From the NCBI RefSeq assembly GCF_963678635.1, contig NC_087062.1, positions 89,253,845-89,317,844 of the forward strand: DNA of 64,000 nt, in the 5' to 3' direction. Below the pieces are notes generated by a model. That model saw only the letters and a program-made list of their open reading frames with translations, ran no database searches and was not told where the DNA came from. Of this stretch, positions 20,521-32,712 are shown in pieces. This stretch comes from Symsagittifera roscoffensis. Lineage: Eukaryota > Xenacoelomorpha > Acoela > Convolutidae. Position 1 is the stretch's first letter, and every line of letters starts with the position of its first letter. A program made the position numbers and the translations under genes.

Positions 20521-20755
20521 GCAGTATTTGTCTATGATGTACAACCAACCTATGGTGCTTACTCGTTACTTTTATGGTATGCTCAAGGTCATAGTGAGTG
20601 ATGACATTGAGAATAAGTGAGAGATCAGAGTTCGTAACACTGATCTAGCTCTCAGTAACAAAATAAAACAAAAGAAAAAGAAAACCTAAGTTCAATATTC
20701 CAAATACAGTATTGAATTACAACTTGTTTTCAACCGATATCGCAACGCATATCAC
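20521..20755 (+). other. Leader / LTR-like region of the gypsy element
   Basis: It is non-coding, ends right before the gag ATG and has A-rich polypurine-like segments near 20660-20685. With no 3' LTR to compare, the LTR boundary and primer-binding site cannot be fixed. Confidence 0.4.
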
Positions 20756-21666
20756 ATGGCGCAGCCAGCAGGATTCGCAGCTCAAGATAACAGAACGGAT
20801 ATGGGAATTCCGGTATTTTGGGCGTCAGCGAATTTAGACCCTCCGTGGCAATTCAAAATTTGGTTCGAACAATTTCTCATGGCGGTTACGGTCAAAGAAA
20901 ATGTGAACCCAGAAATTATTTTGGAAGAACCAAAAGACATATTAGAGGAACCACCACCACGCCTAGAAACACCCAGAGACGGAGAGAATGAAGATGCGAG
21001 GAACGCTAGGATTCTTAGAGTTAAGCTAGCAATAGATAGAGTAGTATTGGAGAACGAAGAGAGAAAGACAACAGGCCCACGAGTCGGACACAATGTCTTC
21101 TACAAAGAAGTACAAAAGAAATTGGTGTCCAGATTATTTTGTCTTTGGGTACAGAGGGAAAGAAGAGATTCCTACAAAAGAACCCGCATGCTGAAATTTC
21201 GAAAATAACGTTCAGGGAAATTACAGATTTGGCAGAAGTCTCGTTTCAAAAGGTAAAATGTGTAACATACGAAAGATACAAGCTATTTACGAGAATGCAA
21301 GAATCTGGAGAATCTCTGGAATCATTTCATGCAGCGTTAACTGCAAAAGCAGCCCGATCAGAACTGGGAGCTTTGGAAAATGAAATAGTCCAAGATCTGT
21401 TCATTTCAAAAATGAAAAACATGACATTGCAGGACACGCTGACATTCGAGACTCTAGACCCGGAAGAGGTTCTGAAAAGGGCTAAAAAATTCGAACATAG
21501 CAAGTTAACCACAATGGCGTTTCAAAAGACTAATGCTGCGGCTACAGGGGGATCAAGTAGCAATTACACCTCGGGTGTGAGTATAAAACAAGAACCTGTA
21601 ATGGCAGTTCGAAATTTGTCGGGGACAACCAAGACTCCAAACAGAAGGGAGTCGAATAAAAGATAA
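20756..21666 (+). pseudogene. gag: Gypsy Gag (capsid region), frameshifted
   Basis: It begins at ATG 20756. The first frame ends at 21208 and the second, with the rest of the capsid-like domain, opens before 21139; a small indel around 21140 explains the switch. The second part is helical, with ARSELGALENEIVQDLFISK and a later KFEHSK, in line with retrotransposon Gag domains selected for assembly. It ends at an in-frame TAA (21664-21666) ahead of the zinc knuckles, which continue in the same frame. Gag assembles the RNA-containing particle. The homology is by layout and position; the sequence itself is only weakly familiar. Confidence 0.75.
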
Positions 21667-22653
21667 AACAATAACAAGAATCAAAACACGAAAACAAAAC
21701 CATGTAATAGATGTGGAAGGACGTTTGACCAGGGACACCTGAAAAATTGTCCAGCGATGGGGAAAACCTGTAAACACTGTGGTAAACCCAATCATTTCGC
21801 TAAAATGTGCAGATCCCAACAAGTAAGTGAAGTAGCGGAAGACTCGGAAGGATCGGTAGAGGAATGCGATCAGATAAGTGAAAGTGTTGGGTCATGTAGT
21901 GAATTTGAAGTTATGTCGATTCAAACCTATTAACCGGAAAACGAGAGAGTTTCAAAATATGTGAAAGATCGAATCAATGAAATGAGGAACAAATCAAACG
22001 AAAAAATGTTACGAGTTCAGAAAATAAAATCGATTCGCGATCCAACATTGAATCGTGTAAAATCACTAAAGGCCATGGTACGAATAGATAACCAAATAAT
22101 TCAGTTAACAGTGGACACAGGAAGTCCAGTTTCAATTCTCAACTGGGCGACAACGAAGGAAATTATGGAAAAATCAAACAAAGTAAGATTCATTCCGTCA
22201 AATAAACTGAATTTACAAACCAAATTCGTGGACTACAACAAACAACCGATCAGTATACTGGGAGCCCTAAAGACCAATCTGAGGTCAGCGGGCTGGGAGG
22301 TAAAGGGCGCCACCTTTCTGGTATCAGAACGAAAGACCAGATGTATCATGGGACTAGACTTGCAAGGACAAGTGGGAATAGTTACTACACAAAAACCAGC
22401 GCCCAAGGAACTCACCAGGTTTGACGTGCTCATGTGCGAGCAGTCAGAAGGTTGGAAAGAAAAATTTTTCACTCAATTTAAAAACTTATTTGAAAGACAA
22501 GGTATTTCGAAAAATCACATTGTCAGTTCAAAATTTAAATATCCATTATGTCCGATTCAAGAAAAGGGGAGAAGAATCCCAATTCACATACAAGATAAAG
22601 TCGAAAAAGAAATCGAGAAGTTGTTGACAGAAGGTCATATAAACAAAACTTGA
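21667..22653 (+). pseudogene. pol: Gypsy nucleocapsid zinc knuckles and aspartic protease
   Basis: Two zinc knuckles follow the gag stop in the same frame: CNRCGRTFDQGHLKNC (spaced C2C7H3C) and CKHCGKPNHFAKMC (classical C2C4H4C). An acidic linker ends at another in-frame TAA near 21931-21933. The protease follows with LTVDTGSPVSIL, the DTG active site, and IMGLDLQG, the usual Gly-Leu-Asp strand. The frame enters the N-terminal reverse transcriptase linker (IQDKVEKEIEKLLTEGHI) and ends at 22653, where a frameshift leads into the next block. Protease would cleave Gag-Pol. Confidence 0.85.
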
Positions 22654-23848
22654 TAAATGTACAAGTGATTGCTTTATCGCTCCGATTGTGATAACAGTAA
22701 AGAAAGACGATTCAATAAAATTGGCAAAGGACGCGAAACCAATCAATAGACAATTGTTCAAAAATAAATACCAAATGCCGAATGCAGATGAACTCATTGA
22801 TGGGGTAAGCCAGATTGTGACTGAAAACAAAAAGGGTACGCTATATTTTTCGGTGTTAGATTTGAAATATGCGTACAGTCAATTAAAATTGGCTGCTGTT
22901 ACAGCTAGACAATGCAACTTCAACATTGTTGGTGGAAAAGCGACTGGAACCTACAGATTCTTGACAGGGATCTACGGTTTAGCAGATATGCCAGCTGAAT
23001 TTCAAAAGGCCATGGATAGAACCATCAACCACGCTAAAAACACGTTCTGTTTTCTTGATGACGTACTTATTGTGTCAAAGGGAAGTGAAATTGAACATGG
23101 AATCTTGGTAGAAGCAGTATTAAAAAAATTGGATGCGGAAAATTTGGCATTGAAACTATCAAAATGCGAATTTTTTAAACAAGAAGTGAATTGGTTGGGT
23201 CATCATCTCTCAGAAGCAGGGGTTAGACCGAAAATCACTAAAACGGAAGCGGTAGTAAATTTGAACCCGCCGAAATTGCTTAAACAGCTAAGGTCATTCC
23301 TGGGAAGTATAAATCACTTAGCTAAATTTATACCTAACGCAGCAAGTCTGACTGAAAAATTAAGACCACTTCTAAAAGAAGAGAATCAAAAGAAAAAGTT
23401 AAAAAACATGAAACTCCCGGTAAAAAAATTTGAGTGGGGGGATGAACACACGGTAGTATTTAATGCTATAAAAGAAGCTGTGGCAAGTATAACAAAAGTA
23501 CATTATTACGATGCGACCCGAGAAACACGAGTTAAATGCGATGCTAGCCATGATGCGCTAGGGACTACTTTATAACAACAAAATGATGAAGGCCTGTGGA
23601 TCCCAATTTCATTCGCATCCCGATACCTAAATGCCCAAGAAAAAAAATATTCAACAAATGAATTGGAGTTATTGGCAGTTGTTTGGGCAGTAGATAGATA
23701 TAAACACTACATCTTGGGAAAATCATTTACCATTGCAACTGACCATAAAGCACTTACAACAGCAATGGATGGTAACAAATCGAACAAGACCTACCAATCA
23801 CGTTTAACCCGGTGGGTTGACCGGTTACTGCCATATCAGTGGGCATAG
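22654..23848 (+). pseudogene. pol: Gypsy reverse transcriptase and RNase H
   Basis: Reverse transcriptase motifs appear in order: FSVLDLKYAYSQLKL (catalytic Asp of motif A), TGIYGLADMPAEFQ (motif B), FLDDVLIVS (the xxDD box) and WLGHHLSEAGVRP. RNase H follows with VKCDASHDALG, then, after an in-frame TAA at 23573-23575, TNELELLAVVWAVDRYKHY and TIATDHKAL. The block reads in one frame apart from that stop and terminates at 23848, after which residues of the connection to integrase (VDYLSQDPF) occur in another frame. The order is diagnostic of Ty3/gypsy. Confidence 0.92.
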
Positions 23849-24463
23849 TTGATTATTTATCGCAAGATCCTTTCAATGATCCCTGGCCCGAATCCCTTTC
23901 ATGAAGCGTTCGACTGCTGGAACAGTAGGCTTAAAGAAACTGGGTCGCTCAACCGGAACGAAAACGTTCTAGAATGTTCTAGAAGGAATGCAAAGAAACA
24001 GTCATCAAGTAATGGTTGCTATAGCAACCAAAACGGTCAAAAACGAACAAAGCTCGACCGGAATGAAAGAAAACACTTTTCACGACTGCAAAAACAGCAA
24101 AACACAGCAGTTCAACATAAACAGATCACTTTTTCGTCAAATCAACCCAACAAACAGTCAGTCTTAAATAATTCCAAAATCGTAAAACAACCAGTACCAG
24201 AAATTCGAAAAAAAAACAGACTCAAGGATCGAGATGTCAGGAAACAGATCATACGACTGGTGGTCAGGCTCACCACAAGAATGGCGAAATGAGGAACGAG
24301 AAGGAGTCTAATGGATCCAAAGTGGAACCGCTCACTATCCAACACAAACGAACTTTCGGAAGAGGAGGAGATCACCGAGACAGTCCAGCGTACAAGGAAA
24401 ATAATTAGAGGGGGCCGGAAAAACAGAGATAGCTCCGACAGTGAAACATGACATGCATCACGG
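23849..24463 (+). other. RNase H to integrase linker of gypsy element
   Basis: It is hydrophilic, Lys/Gln/Asn-rich and broken by stops and frameshifts. No separate domain is recognised. Confidence 0.5.
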
Positions 24464-25165
24464 GTGAAATGGCAGCTTGAACCGGATCAACAAAGAGAAG
24501 CAGATCAAAGGCTACTCTCATTCTGGCAACCAATAGGCGGAGAAGACAATATACGGGAAAATAGAGAACTGGTGGCACACACCCAAGAAGTCAGGGACAG
24601 CTCGGAACATGAATCGAGTTCAGCGTTGACTAAACCAATCGCATCGGCGGAACGGAAACTCAGTGAGGTGCAGGTAATAGAGGTGGACCTGACGACTGCA
24701 GAAGAGGCGGAGAGTGAAGTGTGCCCAATAGAACCGCCGAAGGGACTGGGAAAAACAAAACTGCAAATGCAGCAACAAGTAGAGACCCTGGACAATTCAG
24801 CAAAACTGTTAGACAAAAGTTTACTAGCAGAATTGACCACAGAAGACACGTGGATGGACCGCCTCAGACGAGTGATAGAAAGAGGGGACAAACAAGGCTT
24901 TGAATTAATGGGACCTTATACAAATCCGTTGTGGTCACAGATGGCAGTTCAGGACGACTGCATCTTGGTGAATAACCGGCTAGCAGTCCCAGTACAATTA
25001 AGACAAGCTGTCCTAAAAAGAATACATCGAGGGCATCCAGGCCAAGAGGCTATGCTGGGAGCAGCTCAATACCTGTGGTGGCCACACATGAATAAGGAAT
25101 ATATATTTTTCAGTTTGTTCAAATTGGAATTTCCCGGGTCAATTGACAAGAAAATTAAGTTATAG
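24464..25165 (+). pseudogene. pol: Gypsy integrase N-terminal region, truncated
   Basis: An acidic linker leads to IHRGHPGQEAMLGAAQYLWW, the HHCC-type zinc-binding segment of Ty3/gypsy integrases. It continues to about HMNKE at 25099 and then diverges abruptly. The second Cys pair and the entire DDE core are missing. The open frame runs on to a stop at 25165 through unrelated bases. The break is therefore a structural truncation. Confidence 0.82.
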
Positions 25166-25763
25166 TATTTACATTGTAACCAAAATTTTTTTCTTGATGA
25201 AAAGAGCGCTCTCATATAACAATGAATCGCACTAAACATTTCAATTACCGCTGTTCTATGAAATTTCGACTTTCATGGAAAAATGCGCATAATATTTTGG
25301 AATTTTTCAAAACACTAATTGTAAAGAGTGAAGACCAGAGTATTCTGAAGACCAAATAATTGTCAAGAATTAAAATGTTTCAAAAGAGATATCTGGAAAA
25401 CTATTTTTTCGACGAAAAATTGCTTGTCGTAAAATTTTCTTATATGAATTTTGTTTAAAATTTTTTTATCTGAATTGAAAAACAATGTTTTTAGTGATCA
25501 GAAAGTTGTAATGTCATCAAACACATGAAAAAAAAACTTTTTAAAATGTCTTTGAAATTATTTTAAGAAAACGTATGAAAGTGATATGGCAAGTTTTTTC
25601 ATCTAGATTTCATGCATGGAATTGTATTATTAGCATTTTTTTTCAGTTTCCAGATTATTCTGTTCATGGAGTTCAACCCGGGTTGATAAAAAAAAACTAT
25701 TTTGTTTTTGTCGTCGAATGCCTAAGGGGGAGTGGAAGCGTCCAATCCCATAGCCCCCCTAAA

Positions 25764-26177
25764 CAGGGGCGGCATTAGGGGGGGGGGGATCTTATCGCGC
25801 GCGCCTCCTCCTCAGGAATTTTTCCCCCTCATTAACCAAAAGGCCCCCCTTTGATATTTTTATGACATCAATTTTAGGCCAACCAAACGTAAAATTTTTC
25901 TCAAGGCGCCATCGGCGCCAGTATATACTAATTAGAAGGGGAGCGCGCGCCAAAAAATGCAATTTTGTGTCAATGTTTTCCAAAAAATTTCGGACGTTTT
26001 TTTTTTTCAAAACAATTGCCTGCGGCGCAAAATTTTCAGTCAAAATAAGGTCTTTATAGTGTTCTGGGAGCTCTCGGAAAAATCAACTAGGTCGACTTAA
26101 GAAAAAAGGTCGACAAAAATTTGGATCAGTTTTTGAAATCCATGCCACCTTCCTCGAAAGTTCTAGATCCGCCTCTG
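25764..26177 (+). mobile_element. hAT-type MITE in duplication copy 2
   Basis: It is the same insertion as at 16176-16585, with target duplications CCCCTAAA and CCCCTATA and matching ends. It was therefore present before the segment duplicated. Confidence 0.8.
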
Positions 26178-26957
26178 CCCCTATATACACCCCTACTTGT
26201 ACATAAACCGGTGACACTTTCATTCTTTTCAAATAATCTGATTGAAGGTTTTTTGTATTGTTCTTGAAAATTTCCAGAAATATATTTGCAATAAGAGCTT
26301 ATTTAAATTGTCATCTGGTCGGTTCTCCTTCTCCACTGTTGCTGTCGTCGCCTCATTGCCTCTCAGAACAATTAGGCGTGAAATCACAGAGCACCAGATT
26401 GGAATGTTTAGGACTCCAAACGCCAGTGGTTCTATTAGCTTCAAATTGGTCTCCTATGGCCATTTAGGGACATTTTACCAACTGGTCTCTCTCCATTTGC
26501 AATGAAAATTGAATGAATGATCATTTGTGCAATACCTTAGTGGATGAAGGTTGACGATATGGACCATTAAAAAGTACTGATATTTATCAAGTGCAATCAG
26601 CTTAATCCCATTTCATGATATCAAGACTCTATAAACCATTTAATAGTGAAATGTATTAGGCATATCTGAAAAATACTAGGTAGCCATCGCTCAATCCCCC
26701 CGTCCCCATTCAAATACCCCCACCCTTCCAGCACCACAACCGCGGCAAAATGCAATGAAGCAATTAATCGCCCATTAATTCTTAAGACTAAAAGATCTCA
26801 GGTGTAAACTCACCATAATTGCTCCAGAAAAGTTGAAACAAATTTGATTTCCGATAAGTTTGAATCAAAACAACTCTTTGAAAATATGTTTCATAGCTTT
26901 GCGATTATCCATAAATTTCAATCTAAAATTGTTTAAAATTTCCAAAAATCAAACTTA

Positions 26958-29195
26958 ATGTCGATTTTGGGAAGTCAGTTGCAGACTTCGTCTCGGGTTG
27001 ATTTTTCCATTGACAGGTTACTTACCAGGTGTGCCAACAACCAATTAGATCACATCGGACACCGACCACCATCTCTGCACACTGACAGCTTGTTACAGAT
27101 CAGTCCAAATGGCCATCATATTAACGGTCAAATCACAGGTCAACAACCTCATCCGAATAAAAATCCAACTTCAGAAAAGTCAAACATTCGGCAGAAATTA
27201 ATTTCAAAAAAATGTAAGCAAACGCTGACCTCAGAACTCCAAGGATCCAACGTTTTCTCGAACTCTGAAAATTGCTCGCTGAGAAACTACTCTCAGTTGT
27301 ACAAAGAGGCTGTCAGTTCTAGTTATAACAATATAACAAGTAATAATATTACAAGTAGTGGCGGTGATGGGGAGAGAAACAGCAGTGACTCATCAGCGGC
27401 TGCAGATGTGATTAGGGGGCTGATGGGAAACAGACAGCTGCTGCAACAGGTCATCTGGGGTGTGTCATTCCTCGCCAATTCTACTGGTTCGTACTTTTGT
27501 ATCATTTCAAATGCTACAGGGTTTAAGGTCATTTCAAATGCTGATTTGAAGCGATTAGTAATAACGGCAACCATATCTTACCAATTTTGTGAGGAAAATG
27601 GGCTAAGTTCAAGACAGAAGGTTTTCAAAATCTCAGAAAACATTCAACTAATAAAAATCCTTCAAACTGTCTTAAAACTGACTAAAGGTCAGGCTTTACT
27701 TCGTTCAACTTTTGAAATACTGAATTCTGATTGGCTAATACGAACTTTCTGCTAATCGGCCTTTCTGCGTTGAGTGATTTCCCCTCGGTTTAGGCGTGGG
27801 CGATTGCGTATTGGCGGGGGTGGGTCTGGGAACATCGGGGGGAGTGACAGGAGTGGGGGGAGGGGGAGGGGAGAGGAGAAGCAGGACTGCATTCAGTAGT
27901 GTTCAACTCATCCAACTGGAGAGAGAGTTCGACCTGAACAACTATCTCACCCGCATGCGGAGAATAGAAATTGCAAACCGGCTCAACCTCACCGAGAAAC
28001 AAGTTATCATTCTTCCCAATTATAAATAATGGCAAATATAATTGATTCCTGGCCGAGAAGCAAAAAAGAACCAGCAGACCACAGCAACAAAAAAAAAACT
28101 TTTTTTAAAATGGGTTTTGTGTTTCATGTTCTTGGTTGCACACAAGCACTTTGCTGCAGTTCATTATAAAATCGAAAACTAATTTTTTTTTAAGAAAAAC
28201 TCACTTTTTGTATTTGTTGAATCTTTCGGGCTGGGAAAATGCTAAATCAAACTTCGCAAAAACTGCTTGTAAACACTAAAGTTTGTATATCTTAGCATTT
28301 GATTTATGATCAATAGTATTCGCTCGTTTCACTCGGTCGACTTTAGTCAACAATTAGAAAAGTTTTTAAAGTTTTTCTAAAGTCGTTCGAATCACGACTG
28401 TAAATGATTTAATGATTTAATGTTCGATCTATTCTGAAAGTTATAGCACAACTGAAGATAAAGTTCCTCCCCACTTTCATCGGGCGGAACAATGATCATA
28501 GTTATTAACTTAAATACCGAATTGAAGAGCAAAGAATAAAGAAAGATCTGGAATCAATCTTGATATTTTTGTCGAAAAAAAAACATGACAAGAGATTGAT
28601 GGTAAGTCTTCGCCTCCCAGTCATGGTTTGAGAGACTCATCGTGATCCATGCTCGTTGCTTGAGGCCAAGGAAACTACCCAGCCCAGAAAAAGAAGTTTA
28701 AAAAATACAAGTTGAAGAGGCATAACAGCGTTTCTCAAAAAAAAACGTATCAGTTTTTAACCCTCATGAAAGAAATGGCGAATAAAATCTTTTTTAAATA
28801 AATTTGGCACTGAGCTCAAGATTTTGATACTTCTCAGATGATTTTGAAAAATCAAAAACGGCAGGTTAAATTTGAAATTTGTATGAAGAACAACCCACAT
28901 CGAACACAAATATGACGTCAATTTGGTCGAAACTGGGATAAAGTGAACTTAGCATCATTCAAATTTTCACTATTTTTCAACAACCAAACTTTAAAATGAA
29001 GCGTTAATATCTTGTCAACGGATCCAAGATCTTCTTGAAAAAAGCTCAAGTAAACTATTTCTTTGAATTCAGGTGAAGATCTGGTTTCAAAACAGAAGAG
29101 TCAAATGCAAGAAGCAATTGAACAATTCGCCAGAAACCAGTCTTGAGCTTGTCAGTGTCTCCAAACCTCTCCGAAGATCAAAAGAACAAACATGA
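26958..29195 (+). CDS. Antp-superclass homeobox transcription factor (Gsx/ParaHox-like helix 3), intact copy
   Basis: Exon 1 starts at ATG 26958 and encodes FSIDRLL, an engrailed-homology-1-like motif that recruits Groucho corepressors. Exon 2 (about 27794-28002) holds [19 protein letters not shown] and the [20 protein letters not shown] part of the homeodomain. Exon 3 (29073-29195) holds [14 protein letters not shown] and a 27-residue tail. The intron between homeodomain residues 44 and 45 is phase 0 with acceptor AATTCAG. W48, F49, Q50, N51 and R53 are all present. LEREF, RRIEIA, EKQ and RRVK are closest to Gsx among families I know, but the eh1 motif is not usual for Gsx. The exon 1 donor is unresolved: exon 2 needs a phase-1 donor, for example in GGG|GTGTGTC; the open frame simply runs on to 27755. 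Confidence 0.8.
28620..28745 (+). mobile_element. SINE tail fragment in homeobox intron 2 (copy 2)
   Basis: It corresponds to 19085-19200, with TGCTCGTTGCTTGAGG and CCCAGCCCAGAAAAA. Confidence 0.6.
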
Positions 29196-29932
29196 GTGGA
29201 ATGACGGATTGATCTATAACTTACAGAAACTCTGCAAAAAATGTCGAAAAAATTGAAAAGCAAAACAGCGCACACTTTTTTTTATAAACTTGTAAATTTT
29301 CAAAAAAAAAACTTAAATTTAAAGTAAACATGTCTGAAGATGCAAGTTTACAAATCAGCATCATATAAGGTTGAGGCATTTAAGGCTGGCTTCTAGATAT
29401 TGTATACTAGCACTTGTTCATGTAGGCATCTAAAATCATAAATGTTTTTTAATTTAGGCTTTATACTTTTTTTTTACTAGGATCCTTTTACTAGGATTTT
29501 TTTGACTGATTTCAATGTTTGTGGCAAGCAATTTGGTTACTTTGCACATAAGTTAGCAACCGAAAACTCAGAAGTTTAATTTTTGTATACTCGTCCAATC
29601 CTTGCTTTTTTTGATCAACTGTTCAATTTTTTTCGACGTTTTGTACTAATTTTGCTTGTTTTTTTTCTTTGTTGAAGGACTTTTGTTTTCAGTAAACAGA
29701 TTAAATTTTCAGCAAGCAAAATGTTGTTATGAATAAATTTTTAAGAGAGATTTGGTTTTTCAAAATCAGTTAACGCCATATTTCATTTTTCTGTCTCACG
29801 GAGCATTTTTTCACCCCAAATAAAATGGTGACTCCAACTATCAACATTTTTTTGTTTTTTAAATTTGTTGGATTACTTTCCGCTATAACAAAGGTGGGAC
29901 AAAACTACGGATTTCAATGAATTAAACCAATA

Positions 29933-31541
29933 AATTAACGGCAAATTATGCGGAAAGAAATATATTGACCGAATTGAACAAACCATTTTGCTTAGAGACT
30001 TGTTTGAATAGTTTGGAAAACACAATTTTGCCCATTTTAACGCCAAGATATCAAGCTCAATCTTTATTTTTCATTACTTCATTTTCATCAGTTTTTGAAC
30101 TCAATGTGTCGACTTTTCTTTCAAACCCGATCAAGAGCTTGTGATGAAAAGCCGTTTGAAACTAGTTCCTTCCGAAAAAACTAAGAAAAAAATGAATTTA
30201 TTCGCATAGTAAAAAAAGTAGCCATGATTTACTTGTTATTTTGTAAATTGGATTCGTTTTATTCCTAAAAAATTGTCACCGGGTCAATTGACAATTTTTT
30301 CCGGAAACCAAACTGAGTAAAATTTCGTTTTTTTTATACAAGCACTAAACCAGTAAAGCAAGAGCTACTCATATCATGTAGATAAAGCTTTTATGGCCAT
30401 TTTTCAGTGTACAAACAATCCAAATTAATTGGACAGGCCGATTTATTTTGTTTTTCCAATCTACTTGTATCATCATACAATTCGTATTTTGGTACAAACT
30501 GGAACAAAAAACTCACTCACAAAACCGCACCCTCATTTAGAATATTTACATCGTGAAGCTTGGAAAAAAATTTGGCAACCCTTTAGAACTTCGTTAGAGA
30601 TTTCCTCCTTTTCAGATGACCAGACTTTACAACAAACTTTTCTTGTTTTTTAGAAAAAAATTACTTGTTTTTCATGTTTTTTAGATTGTAAAGCTCATGA
30701 TTTTGTTTTACGCGCTGCGCAGTTTCATAGTTGGATATGAACGGCAGGAAATTTTTTTGGTTTTCCAAAACTAATTTAAAGTCAAAAACTGATCTGGCTA
30801 AGAAGGATCTGGTTAATTTTGAAATCCCCAGACAAAGTTATTCAATGCGAAAAACTTATTATGCAAAAAGCGATTTTTGGTAAACATGTCCAAAAAGAGC
30901 CTAAAATTGCTAATTTTGTCCTGTTTTTTGGCGCAGATATTTTGGCTAAAACAAGGTTTTTTTTACTGCTTTAGGAGAGCGCGGAAAAATCATTTTGGTC
31001 AACCTAAAAAAAATCGACAAAATTTTCAAAAAGTTTTTGAAAACCTGCCTCTCCCCCCCACACCTCTCAAAAAAATCCTAGATTCGCTCCTGTTTCCTGT
31101 TTTCAGGTGTCTTTTATTTTTTTTGTTCCGACAATGGAAAAAGAGGTTTTCTTCGTGTGTGTTTAATTTTTTAATACTTTTTTGTTTTCTACCCAAAACT
31201 AAGTACCCCACCACAAATATTCATTGGAATGGGTCGACTGATAGATCATATTAAAGTTTTTCAATTGTGATAAGAACGATATAACAACGAAGTTAAAAAA
31301 TTTTCTCAGTGTTGAGAAAATTCAGTTTGAAATTTCTAAATTTCGGTATAATTGAAACAAAATTTTTGATTGCTTATTATTTTTCAACAACCGTTGATTA
31401 TGCTTACTTCGCTAAGTTTTGGTTAATGGAACATATAATTTGTTTTTCAGTTAATCAGGACAAGTAAAGTAAGCAAAACGACGTAATCCAAGTTTTTGGA
31501 AAAGGAAGCAGCTTTTCCATTCAGCCTAAATTTTTCTTGTT
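29933..31541. other. Non-coding DNA with a hAT-MITE remnant
   Basis: No gene is supported; frames here are short and lack family signals. At 30279-30294 a CCGGGTCAATTGACAA motif repeats one at 25134-25149, just left of duplication copy 2. The MITE remnant is listed separately. Confidence 0.5.
30840..31092 (+). mobile_element. hAT-type MITE, 3' part
   Basis: The segment follows the right half of the MITE at 16176 (GAGAGCGCGGAAAAATCA, GTCAACCT, ATCGACAAAATTT) and ends at CTAGATTCGCTCCTG, a diverged form of its right terminus. Confidence 0.6.
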
Positions 31542-32042
31542 CCGACTTTCGATACGAAAGTAACAGAATATTTGTGCTCAGGGTGGGTTTTTTTTTCTTC
31601 AGACAAATTTGACTTTTTAACTAGCCATTTTTGACGGAATTTTTTTATCATTCAAAAACTATTGTTGTTCTGAGCTTAAATTTGAAAAGATATTTCACCT
31701 GTGATCATTTTTCGTAAAGTTATGGGGGTTTAAAGATTGCCATTTTGGCCATTTTGACCAATTTGGGACAATTACAGCGCGATATACTTCGCGCTATTAA
31801 CGCGTAAGCGGAGATTTAATCCGTCTTAAAAATCGTTCCAAATTGGTTTGTTACAAGGAACAAAATCTATCCTTTTTGTACTTTATATGGCGTTTGGGAG
31901 GATGATTTTCATAAAAAATTTCAATTTTTAGAAAAAAAATGTTCATTTTATTTTATTTCATTTAATTTTTGTATGTTATTACTGCTCCATAAACCTTAAA
32001 AGGCAGTCGGAACATTTAGGGCTTCGCCCTGATACGAGCAGT
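31542..32042 (+). mobile_element. 0.5 kb hairpin-ended element, copy A
   Basis: It is flanked on both sides by CTTGTT (31536-31541 and 32043-32048). The left end is a 6-bp-stem, 3-nt-loop hairpin CTTTCGATACGAAAG; the right end is a hairpin of the same size class around GGGCTTCGCCC. The interior holds GCGCGATATACTTCGCGC and is non-coding. Ends are not inverted repeats of each other. The family is unassigned. Confidence 0.75.
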
Positions 32043-32048
32043 CTTGTT

Positions 32049-32698
32049 TGTTTCCTATTTGTTTTTTTAGAAATATTTTTGCTTATCATTAATCTTACAA
32101 TCTTAAATTTATCATAAAGAACACTTTTTCCCAAATAATTTTTTTTGTTCATTTTTATGCTCACCGATTTTAGCATATAACATAAATTAGCATTTTTTAA
32201 AATTGCAAAACTTGAAATAGAGAGTTATGCGTTAGATATACTTTATTGGGTTCGTTTGACGAGGTAGATCCTATTGGCATGGACCTATTCTCATGGACCT
32301 AATCGCTGAAGAAAAACAGAGACAGATATAAACAGATCGTGCCGAAGGCCATTGCCTATTTCTTGTACCAATCTTTCATTTAAAATCAAACATGTTCACC
32401 TCTTTGAGAAAGACTAGTTACTCAGAAGGTCTGAAAAGGCAAAAACCAGTTCTGGGCAGGCCTGAAACCTCTAGATTGTGAAAAATTTTTGCATAAAAAT
32501 GACCAGGTCTGAGTCAGGGTCGTCAGCTTTAAATCAAATCTGATCATAGATGCTTTCAATTCTGACACAAAGACATATTGAAAAAACAACAAAAAATCTA
32601 AAATAGAGCTAATCGAAACGACATAGATGATGGGTAAGTTAAATTTAAATAATTTCCATTTTTTACAGTAAAATAAATATATATTTTTAGAATTCCAC
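32049..32698. other. Spacer between element copies A and B
   Basis: No gene or repeat is recognised. Confidence 0.5.
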
Positions 32699-32712
32699 GG
32701 TATTTTTTTGTT

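Larger units (their letters stand above)
20521..25100 (+). mobile_element. Ty3/gypsy LTR retrotransposon, decayed and 3'-truncated
   Basis: The order gag, zinc knuckles, protease, reverse transcriptase, RNase H and start of integrase is that of Ty3/gypsy. Similarity ends about 25100, inside the zinc-binding part of integrase, so the catalytic core and 3' LTR are gone. The 5' limit coincides with the end of segmental duplication copy 1. Several frameshifts and in-frame stops show that it is inactive. The segment 25101-25155 before copy 2 is unassigned. Confidence 0.85.
25156..29932 (+). repeat. Segmental duplication, copy 2
   Basis: It matches 15569-20520 in order and orientation. It starts at TAAGTTATAG and ends near GGATTTCAATGAATTAA. 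It carries the second MITE and the intact homeobox gene. Compared with copy 1 it lacks segments near 28440 and 29290-29400. Confidence 0.93.
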
